Positions 34,647 through 41,895 of a stretch of DNA of 64,000 bases are shown here, in pieces (the first letter of the stretch is position 1; each line of letters opens with the position of its first letter). The notes below the pieces were generated by a model that was given only the letters and a program-made list of their open reading frames with translations, was not told the DNA's origin and searched no databases. The DNA is from Lysobacter sp. BMK333-48F3 (lineage in GTDB: Bacteria; Pseudomonadota; Gammaproteobacteria; Xanthomonadales; Xanthomonadaceae). The DNA lies in assembly GCF_019733395.1 (NCBI RefSeq), contig NZ_JAIHOO010000001.1, forward strand, positions 1,426,001 through 1,490,000. The letters are read 5' to 3'. Position numbers and translations under genes: made by a program.

Positions 34647-37600
34647 TCAGTTCCGCTTCGCGCCGACAGGAGCTGTCGGATCGTTACTGGACTCGACCCG
34701 CACCTTGGCGCGAACCTCGGGGCTGAGCCGCTGAGCCAATGCCTCGTAGACCGCCTTGGCGCGTCGCATGCCGAGCGCGGTGTTGTACTCGTAGGACGCA
34801 CGCACGTCGGTGTGGCCGACGATGGCGATGACGCCGCCCTGCATGCTTTCCAGGGCCTTGGCGACCTTGTCCAGCAGCGGTTCGAACTGCGGCTTGATGG
34901 TCGACTGGTCGGTGTCGAACAACACCGTGCCGAGCAATGCGCCGCCCTCGCCCAGGCCGACGATCAGCGAATCCGGATCGTCGGCGTTGCCGCGCACGCT
35001 GACCTTCAGCGCTTGCGCCACGTCGGCCGGCAGTTGCTTGACCAACGCGTCCTTGACCGCGCTGGCGCGGTCGAAGGCCAGCGACTGCGTATCGCCGTTG
35101 GCGACGATCACCACTTCGCCGCCGCGGTGGCGCTTGACCTGCTCGGCCATCTTCTCGACCGCCGGCAGGTACTGCGTCCGCACTTCGGCGCTGCCCGGGG
35201 TGAAGAAGACTTCGCCCAGTTCCATCTCGACCTGCTCCTGGCCGCCTTCGATCAGTCCGGCCGGCAGCTTGACGCCCCAGTCGAAGCGGACCGGCAGGCC
35301 CGGAGTGACGCGACGGACCAGCGGGTTGTCGGTGGTGAACACGCTGCCCGGCGGCAGGGTCGAGGGATCGACCTTGAGGATGAAGTTGCGACCGCGCTCC
35401 AGGGTGCCGACATCGACGCCCTCGAGGTGGTAACGGCCGAACTGGTCGGTTTCCATCAACAAGCCTTCCACCGAGGCGATGCGCACGCCCGGGATGCCGC
35501 GTTCGTCCACGCCGGCATTGCTGACGACGTAGTCGACCACGTAACCGCCCTCGCCCTGGCTGACCCGACGTTCGACCGTCGGCGCCGCGCCGGTGAGGTT
35601 CTTGGCCGCATCGCCGCTGCGCTCGATCCGGGTGGTTCCGGCCGCATCCATCCGCACGGTCACGCCCTGCTTGGTGGTCAGCTTGAACTCGTCGTTGAAG
35701 CTCAACGCGTTCAGGCGCTGACGGATCACCACGCTGTGGGCCGAGACCGGATCGGCGTCGGACTGCCGACCGGCGATGCTGCCCAGGGCGATGCCATGCA
35801 GCATCGGCGAGCTCGCATCCGGCTCGGGCTTGGGACCGGCGCCGCGATCGACCGTGGTCGAATTCGCCACGTAGGCCTCGGCCGCGAAGCCGCCCTGGAT
35901 CCGCACGTCGTCCATCGCCGCGCTGTCCTGCCAGCCGTCGCCGTCGCGATCGTCGAACACCGTGCCCACGATCAGCGACTCGTCGAGCAGCGGATCGGCG
36001 ATCAGCTGGACCTCGGCGGTGGCGACGTTCGAGACCACCTTGCCGTTGTCGCGCATCAACGCATGGTTGGCGTGGATGCCCGGCCGCACGCCGGCGCCGA
36101 CCCGCAGCAGGTAGGTGAACGTCGCCCGCTCGCCGGCGGCGATGTCGACCTGGTCGACCTGGATCGGATAGGTGCCGACCAGGCGGCCCGCGCCGTCGCG
36201 ATCGGCCACGCTCAGCGAGCCGTCGACGAAGCTGAAGCCGGCCGGCGGCGTATCGACCAGGGTCGCGTCGATCGCGTCGACGGTGCCGGTGTTCTCCACC
36301 GTGACCGTGTAGCGGACCAGGTCGCCGATCTTCACGTCGCGCGGCGAAGCCTGCTTGATCACCCGCAGGCTCTGCAACACCACCACCGGCGTGCTGGTGA
36401 TGCAGCTGCCCTGGCAGGTCGGGTTGTCCGTGCCGGTGCCGACGACAGCGTTGTCGACCTTCTCCGCCGCCTGCGCATTGACCCGCGCGGTGTAGGTCAC
36501 CGTGTAGCTGCCCGGCACCGTGCCGGCCGGCAGCGTGCACACCAGTGGGTTGGCCGCGTTGCAGGTATAGCCGGCCGAGCCGGTCACCGCGACGAAGTCC
36601 AGGCCGGTGCCCAGGGTATCGGTCAGGGTGGTCGCGCCCAAGGTCCTGCCGCCGCTGATCGTCGCCGTCAGGGTGTAGACGATCGTGTCGCCCACCACCA
36701 CCGGGCCGGCGGTGTTGACCGACTTCGCGTAGCGCACCGCGGCCGGAATCACCGGGGTGGTTACGGTGGCGGTGCAAGTCGGATCGGTGCTGCCCGCCGG
36801 GCAGACCGGACTGGTCGCGCTCGCGATGTTGACGATCGAACCCGCGCTCACGTCCGCCGCCGTCACCACATAGGTGCCGGTCAGCACGCAGGTCGCGCCC
36901 GGCGCCACCGTGGCGCAGGCGATGCTGCTCGGAGTGATCTTGTTGTCGCTCACCACCACGTTGGTCAGGTTGCCGCCGACGCTGGTGTTGGTCAGCGTGA
37001 TCGTGTAGGTCAGCGTGTCGCCCAAGCTCACGGTGCCCGAACCGTCTTCGTCGGCGTTGCCGGTCAGCGCCTTGGCCAGGCTCTGGCTCAGCGATGCCAC
37101 CGGGGTGGTCACCGTGGTGATGCAGGCCGGGTCGGTGCTGCCTGCCGGACAGATCGGGCTGGTCACCGTGGCGGTGTTGACGATGTTGCCCGCGGTCACG
37201 TCCGCCGCCGTCACCACGTAGGTGCCGGTCAGCACGCAGGTCGCGTTCGGCGCCACCGAGGCGCAGGTCGTGGTGTTCGGGGTGATCTTGTTGTCGCTCA
37301 CCACCACGTCGATCAGGTTTCCGCTGGCGCTGGTGTTGGTCATCGTGACCGTGTAGGTCAGCGTGTCGCCCAGCGACACCGTGCCCGAACCGTCCTGGTC
37401 GGCGTTGTTGGTCAGCGCCTTGACCAGACTCTGGCTCAACGGGATCACCGGCGTGGTGACCGTCGTGGTGCAGGTCGGGTCGGTGCTGCCCGCCGGGCAA
37501 ACCGAACTGGTCGAGCTGGCGGTATTGACCACGTTGCCCGCGCTGACGTCGGCCGCGGTCACCGTGTAGGTGCCGATCAGGGTGCAGGTGTTGCCCGGCG

Positions 37601-40211
37601 TGACGCTCGCGCAAGGCGTCGTGCCGCCGGTCGGGGTGATCTTGTTGTCGCTCACCACCACGTTGAGCAGGTTTGCGGTAGTGCTGGTGTTGGTCACGGT
37701 GACCGTGTAGGTCAGCGTGTCGCCCAGGCTCACCGTGCCCGAACCGTCCTGGTCGGCATTGGCCGTCACCGCCTTGGCGATGATCTGGGTCGCCGGGGTG
37801 TCGTCGTTGACGATGCTGCAGGTCGCCGAAGCGCCGGCGGGCAGAGTCACCGAGTTGCCGGACACCGGCGCGCCACCGTTGACGACGCAGCTGAAGGCGC
37901 CGGCGGTGTAACCGTTCACGTTGACTTCGCTCAGGGTGTAGACGCCGGCGCTGACCGAAGCATTGGTCACCGTCGCGGTGCCGCTGACGCCGGTGATCGT
38001 GGTCGGGCCGGTCGCGGTCAACGGGAAGTCGTTGATCGTGGCCGTGCCGCCGTTGTCGTTGGTCACGGTCTTGACCAGGGTCAGCGTCGCCGCCTGGTCG
38101 TTGTTGTTGATGGTGCAGGTGGCGGCGTCGCCGAGGGCCAGGGTCACTGAATTCCCGGACACCGCCGCACCGCCGTTGACGACGCAGCTGTAGGTGCCGG
38201 CGGTGTAGCCGGCCACATTGGTTTCGCTGAGGTTATAGACGCCCGCGCTGACCGAGGCGTTGGTCACCGTCGCCATGCCGCTGACGCCGGTGATCGTGCT
38301 CGGGCCGGTCGCGGTCAAGGGGAAGTCGTTGATCGTGGCGGTGCCGCCGTTGTCGTTGGTGACCGTCTTGACCAGGGTCAGCGTCGCCCGCGACGTCGGC
38401 GTGGTTTCCGAGCAGTCGTTGCCCGGCGATGCGCAATCGACGAACTGCGGCAGTGCGACCGTGTTGACGATGTTGGCGGTGCTCGCGGGCAGCGGATTGT
38501 CCACGATCACGCGGAAGGTCAGGTTCACGGGGGCCCCGCCCGCCGGAACCGTAACCGCGGCCGTGTTGGTGCAGGTCGAGCCCGCCGGCGCGTTCGCGGC
38601 GCAGTTGAAGCTGTCGCCCGCCGCCGCGGTGGTCGCGGTCGGCACGGTCTCGCTGACGCCGCCAACCGGAATGGTGGCCGGAGTGGTGCCGCCGTTGGTC
38701 AGTTGGATCTGATAGACCAGGGTCTCGCCCGCCGCCGCGGTCGGGCCACCGGCGATCAGCGTCTTGACGACGTTGATGATCGGGGTCACCTCGGTGCAGT
38801 CGTTGCCGGGCGCGTTGCAGTCGATCGGGGAGCCGCCGGTGCCGTTCGGCAGCCGGCCGATGCTGGCCGCCACGTTATTGACGATCTGATTGGTGCCGGC
38901 CGGCAGCGGATTGACGACCCGGACGATGAAATCCATGGACGCGGTACCGTTCGCCGGCACCGTCAACGCGCGCCAGTTTCGGCAAGGTGCGGTCGAACAA
39001 TTGAAGTGCTGTCGGTTCGGCAGATAGCTGTCCGCGACATCGGGCGGGACCGGATCGGCCACCGTGTTCGGCGGCAGGGTCTCGTCGACGTTGTTGGCAT
39101 AGACCGTACCCGCGTCGCCGCCTTCGTTGCGGAAGGTCAGCCGGTAGGTCAGCTTGTCGCCCGCCTTGATCGGCTGGCCCGGAACGTAGGCCACGTCGTT
39201 GACCAGGGCCAGCGTCTTGACCAGGCCGGTGATGTTCGGCGTCAACGGGAAATCGCTCGGCACGGCGCAGGAGGCCGAGTCGTTGATGGGCGCGCCGCCG
39301 ATCGCCGGGCTGTAACGACCCGTGTCGCGGTTATAGAAATAGTGGCCGGTGCTGTTGGAGACGTAGACGGAGTCGCTGGTCGCCGCCAGCGCATTCCAGG
39401 GCTGATCGTTGGGCGAACCGTCGGCCAAGACCGGACGGGTGAGGCGGGTCAAGGTGCCGCCGGTACCGGAGATGGTGAAGGAATAGAAGTCCTTGCCGAT
39501 CGCCACCATGCCCGAATTGGCGCTGGAGAAGATCAGGTCGCCCGTGCCGCCGCCCTCGGGCGGAAAATCCGGAGTAAGGGTAATGACCGCACCGATCGTA
39601 TAGTCGGTCGCGCCATTGGGAGTGATCGGATACAGGCGCAGGGGAGAAGACCCGGACGAAATGTATCCGACCCCGGAGGGCGACCAGGCTCCGCGCACGA
39701 CGTCCACATCGCCAGCGGCGATGTCGCCGTTGGCGACGGTGAACGGCAGACCCGCGTCGGCTGCCGTGCCGTCCGGTTCAATCCGCCGGAGCTGAATGAT
39801 TCCGTTATCGGTATCCCGGTTGAGGTACAACAAGCGTCCGTTGCCGCCGTTGGCCGTCGGATCGATCATCAACCCGTTGGACCCGGCGGCAAGCGTGCCG
39901 GGATCCGCAAACGAGTACAGGATCGACTCGGCGCCTCCCGGGAGGAACTTTCGGATGGTAACGGTGCCGCCGCCGCCGCTGAGCGAGTAGATCGGGCGCT
40001 CGCCGCCGCTCACCGCACAGAAGTTTTCCGCCTGCGCCAGCGCCTGCCCGGCCGCGAACTGCGCCAGCAACAGGAAGCTCCATGCGAGCCCGCGCCGCCA
40101 GCCGCGCGCGGGCGCCTGTGCGCCGCGCCGCAACAGGATTCCGAGGGCCGCATGCAGCATGCCCCCTGTCGAATTGACGGCTCCACCACCTACCAGCCGG
40201 GAAATATTCAT
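34647..40211 (-). CDS. giant DUF11-repeat surface protein with C-terminal OmpA-like domain
   Basis: The protein has 1854 residues. The ATG at 40209-40211 is preferred, with GGCGACGAG nearby. A basic N-terminus with a hydrophobic segment (WSFLLLAQFAAGQALAQA) acts as an extended signal. A beta-propeller-like front half is followed by DUF11 domains. Two near-identical prealbumin-like repeats (LTLVKTVTNDNGGTATINDF) and at least three near-identical repeats (ADQDGSGTVSLGDTLTYTV) come next, then further DUF11 and SdrB-like modules. It ends with an OmpA domain (IVGHTDVRASYEYNTALGMR). It is probably surface-exposed, with peptidoglycan or barrel anchoring at the C-terminus. The operon partner is the barrel 12 bp downstream. 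Confidence 0.9.
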   Translation of the reverse strand: MNISRLVGGGAVNSTGGMLHAALGILLRRGAQAPARGWRRGLAWSFLLLAQFAAGQALAQAENFCAVSGGERPIYSLSGGGGTVTIRKFLPGGAESILYSFADPGTLAAGSNGLMIDPTANGGNGRLLYLNRDTDNGIIQLRRIEPDGTAADAGLPFTVANGDIAAGDVDVVRGAWSPSGVGYISSGSSPLRLYPITPNGATDYTIGAVITLTPDFPPEGGGTGDLIFSSANSGMVAIGKDFYSFTISGTGGTLTRLTRPVLADGSPNDQPWNALAATSDSVYVSNSTGHYFYNRDTGRYSPAIGGAPINDSASCAVPSDFPLTPNITGLVKTLALVNDVAYVPGQPIKAGDKLTYRLTFRNEGGDAGTVYANNVDETLPPNTVADPVPPDVADSYLPNRQHFNCSTAPCRNWRALTVPANGTASMDFIVRVVNPLPAGTNQIVNNVAASIGRLPNGTGGSPIDCNAPGNDCTEVTPIINVVKTLIAGGPTAAAGETLVYQIQLTNGGTTPATIPVGGVSETVPTATTAAAGDSFNCAANAPAGSTCTNTAAVTVPAGGAPVNLTFRVIVDNPLPASTANIVNTVALPQFVDCASPGNDCSETTPTSRATLTLVKTVTNDNGGTATINDFPLTATGPSTITGVSGMATVTNASVSAGVYNLSETNVAGYTAGTYSCVVNGGAAVSGNSVTLALGDAATCTINNNDQAATLTLVKTVTNDNGGTATINDFPLTATGPTTITGVSGTATVTNASVSAGVYTLSEVNVNGYTAGAFSCVVNGGAPVSGNSVTLPAGASATCSIVNDDTPATQIIAKAVTANADQDGSGTVSLGDTLTYTVTVTNTSTTANLLNVVVSDNKITPTGGTTPCASVTPGNTCTLIGTYTVTAADVSAGNVVNTASSTSSVCPAGSTDPTCTTTVTTPVIPLSQSLVKALTNNADQDGSGTVSLGDTLTYTVTMTNTSASGNLIDVVVSDNKITPNTTTCASVAPNATCVLTGTYVVTAADVTAGNIVNTATVTSPICPAGSTDPACITTVTTPVASLSQSLAKALTGNADEDGSGTVSLGDTLTYTITLTNTSVGGNLTNVVVSDNKITPSSIACATVAPGATCVLTGTYVVTAADVSAGSIVNIASATSPVCPAGSTDPTCTATVTTPVIPAAVRYAKSVNTAGPVVVGDTIVYTLTATISGGRTLGATTLTDTLGTGLDFVAVTGSAGYTCNAANPLVCTLPAGTVPGSYTVTYTARVNAQAAEKVDNAVVGTGTDNPTCQGSCITSTPVVVLQSLRVIKQASPRDVKIGDLVRYTVTVENTGTVDAIDATLVDTPPAGFSFVDGSLSVADRDGAGRLVGTYPIQVDQVDIAAGERATFTYLLRVGAGVRPGIHANHALMRDNGKVVSNVATAEVQLIADPLLDESLIVGTVFDDRDGDGWQDSAAMDDVRIQGGFAAEAYVANSTTVDRGAGPKPEPDASSPMLHGIALGSIAGRQSDADPVSAHSVVIRQRLNALSFNDEFKLTTKQGVTVRMDAAGTTRIERSGDAAKNLTGAAPTVERRVSQGEGGYVVDYVVSNAGVDERGIPGVRIASVEGLLMETDQFGRYHLEGVDVGTLERGRNFILKVDPSTLPPGSVFTTDNPLVRRVTPGLPVRFDWGVKLPAGLIEGGQEQVEMELGEVFFTPGSAEVRTQYLPAVEKMAEQVKRHRGGEVVIVANGDTQSLAFDRASAVKDALVKQLPADVAQALKVSVRGNADDPDSLIVGLGEGGALLGTVLFDTDQSTIKPQFEPLLDKVAKALESMQGGVIAIVGHTDVRASYEYNTALGMRRAKAVYEALAQRLSPEVRAKVRVESSNDPTAPVGAKRN
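36757..37794. repeat. three tandem ~350-bp coding repeats in the DUF11 gene
   Basis: Equivalent words such as GTGCCCGAACCGTC recur with spacings of about 348 and 354 bp (near 37030, 37378 and 37729). Each unit encodes one domain of about 116 residues containing GSGTVSLGDTLTYT and CPAGSTDP. A more diverged fourth partial unit lies at the low-coordinate end. Confidence 0.75.
37790..38390. repeat. two tandem ~297-bp coding repeats in the DUF11 gene
   Basis: Two copies with a period of 297 bp encode the same 99-residue module (KTVTNDNGGTATINDFPL, TNASVSAGVY, CVVNGG). The DNA is almost identical between copies, pointing to recent duplication or gene conversion. Confidence 0.8.
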
Positions 40212-40346
40212 TTCTCGTCGCCTATATAAAGATCCCGCTGCCGGCACAGCACGCTCACAAGCCGGACATCCGTACGAGGCGATGTCGATCGACGATCGAC
40301 GCCCCGCCCTGAAACACATCGATTCCCGCGCAAGCCGCGCCGCGTC

Positions 40347-40568
40347 TTAGAAAGGCGCGGTCCGAACGGACGTCGACAGCCCTGCGGCCGCAAGCAGCGC
40401 GCTGATCAGAACCAGCAACGCGCGGCTGCTCAGCAGCGATCCGGCGCTCAAGAGCCCTTCCTGACTTCCCGACCGGCTCGAGCAGCGGGGGAACGGCATC
40501 GACGCTGCCATCCCCAGCCCTGCGGCCATCGCCAAGAACAGGCATCGACACAGGTCGTTGAAATCCAT
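40347..40568 (-). CDS. 73-aa hydrophobic protein upstream of the DUF11 operon
   Basis: The ATG at 40566-40568 opens a frame with two hydrophobic segments (LCRCLFLAMAAGLGMAASM and SSRALLVLISALLAAAGL) separated by a Ser/Arg-rich linker. It is encoded in the same direction as the DUF11 gene and ends 135 bp before it. The ribosome-binding site is weak, so confidence is limited. It may be a small membrane protein of the same transcription unit. Confidence 0.42.
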   Translation of the reverse strand: MDFNDLCRCLFLAMAAGLGMAASMPFPRCSSRSGSQEGLLSAGSLLSSRALLVLISALLAAAGLSTSVRTAPF

Positions 40569-41067
40569 AAGTCCGCACTCGTTGCGGGGACGACAGACAA
40601 AGCGCCCCCGAGCGGACGTTTCGCGAGAAACATCCGCCTGATTGGTTCCAGATCCCGGCAAACGCCGACCGCCCCGCGAATCAACCCCAAGTCACCCCCA
40701 GGCGTCTCGACGCCCGGGTCATGCCCCTGCAGGCCTCACCGATTGGCCTTAACGCACAAACAAAACGTGACGTCTATTGCAATGTTGAGCATTGTTGGCC
40801 ATGGGAACTTGCTTTGATATGCGGAAATGTCTTAGGGCGATCACTCGCACCGTCGCCTAAGAACTTTCTTAGATTCCGCTGCCTGGACGGCCGCGAAGGA
40901 CGCCGCGCCCCCCGTCGGCGCGGCGCGCACTGGGTCGGCAGCGGCCCGCGTCGCGGCCGGGATTGCGGTCGTTTCAGATCGGGGGAAGGGGGCCATCGGG
41001 CATCGCGATGGATTCGGCGATGCGCTCGTGCGCGGCATGCACGAAGCGGGCGCGGCGCATGCGACGC
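40569..41067. other. 499-bp regulatory region before the small protein/DUF11 operon
   Basis: The stretch 40745-40875 is unusually A+T-rich for this genome and holds a perfect 16-bp palindrome at 40857-40872. A CAATG/CATTG repeat is seen near 40779-40793. It lies between the second LuxR gene (same direction, upstream) and the hydrophobic-protein/DUF11 operon, so it is the likely operon promoter. No gene was found. Confidence 0.55.
40857..40872. promoter_or_regulatory. 16-bp palindrome CTAAGAACTTTCTTAG
   Basis: The arms CTAAGAA and TTCTTAG are exact, with a 2-bp centre. The site is in an A+T-rich pocket about 290 bp upstream of the small hydrophobic gene and about 195 bp downstream of the LuxR stop. 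Its symmetry fits a dimeric LuxR/NarL-type binding site. Which regulator uses it is unknown. Confidence 0.45.
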
Positions 41068-41712
41068 TCAATGCTCGTCGAGCAGGTAGTCGAGCCCGTT
41101 GGCGACGAAGAACGGAATGATCTCTTCCTTGCTTCTCAGTCCGAGCTTGCGCTTGGCGTTGTACTTGTGCGTCGCTACGGTCTTGTAGCTTCTGCCGATA
41201 TCGATCGCGATCCGGTTGACGACCATGCCCTTGGCCAGGCGCAACATCACATCGCGTTCGGCGGGAGTGAGCGTGGACCAGGCGTGCCTGGTCGCCGAAT
41301 CGAGGTCGACCGAAGGGTCTATCAGCGCACTGCCGGCCGAAATCTGCCGGATGGCGCTCAACAGCAGGTCCGGGCTGCTGATCTTGAGCACATAGGCCTT
41401 GATGCCCAGTTCGAGCGCCGCCAGGGCGAACAATCCGTGTTCGTTGGCCGTATGGACGACGATCTTCGCATCCCTGCAACGCAGCACGGCCTCCCGCAAT
41501 AGCGCGATGCCCGTGGTTCCGGCCGGCATGCACGGGTCGACGATCACCAGATCCGGTGAGTCGCGCGTCAGCACGTCCAACAACCCTTCGGAACTCGATA
41601 CGATCCGCAGCGAGTCGATCTTCGGTCCGAACTCTTTCTCGACCAGGTCATGCAGGAACCGTTGCATCACCGGCAGCCTCTCGGCAATTACGATGCGTTC
41701 GCCGCGCCTCAT
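41068..41712 (-). CDS. LuxR-type two-component response regulator (paralogue of 27320-28024)
   Basis: The protein has 214 residues and starts at the ATG at 41710-41712 (MRRGERIVIAERLPVMQRFL). The receiver has Asp59 (VIVDPCMPAG) and the conserved Lys in YVLKISS. The first acidic pocket is reduced (IVIAERLP instead of a DD pair). The LuxR helix-turn-helix covers the last 65 residues (LTPAERDVMLRLAKGM, SYKTVATHKYNAKRKLGLRS). The tail FFVANGLDYLLDEH parallels the first regulator. It sits directly upstream of the DUF11/OMP operon in the same direction and is its likely regulator by position. No kinase gene is adjacent. Confidence 0.9.
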   Translation of the reverse strand: MRRGERIVIAERLPVMQRFLHDLVEKEFGPKIDSLRIVSSSEGLLDVLTRDSPDLVIVDPCMPAGTTGIALLREAVLRCRDAKIVVHTANEHGLFALAALELGIKAYVLKISSPDLLLSAIRQISAGSALIDPSVDLDSATRHAWSTLTPAERDVMLRLAKGMVVNRIAIDIGRSYKTVATHKYNAKRKLGLRSKEEIIPFFVANGLDYLLDEH

Positions 41713-41855
41713 CCCAGCCGCCCCCCCTGTCCATGCAGCGGCCCCTCGCAGGAGGATCGCTTTCAGGCCCCCTGCCCGGCAACCGCCGCACCCTTGCATT
41801 GAACCTGCGCTCCGATTCCGGCGCCTCGTCGCCACCGGCCGATGCGCCAGGAAGC

Positions 41856-41879
41856 GGGGGCGGGCCGAAGCCCGCCCCC
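41856..41879 (-). terminator. terminator of the M9 peptidase gene with TTCG tetraloop
   Basis: The arms GGGGGCGGGC (41856-41865) and GCCCGCCCCC (41870-41879) enclose a four-base loop that reads TTCG on the minus strand, a very stable tetraloop. The hairpin begins 17 bp past the stop and is followed by GCTTCCTGG. Confidence 0.75.
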
Positions 41880-41895
41880 TTCCTTCCATGGAAAC

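Noticed and set aside
33003..38150. 1715-codon plus-strand frame opposite the barrel and DUF11 genes
   Set aside because: It spans two genes and their junction, has no domain and reflects antisense codon bias.
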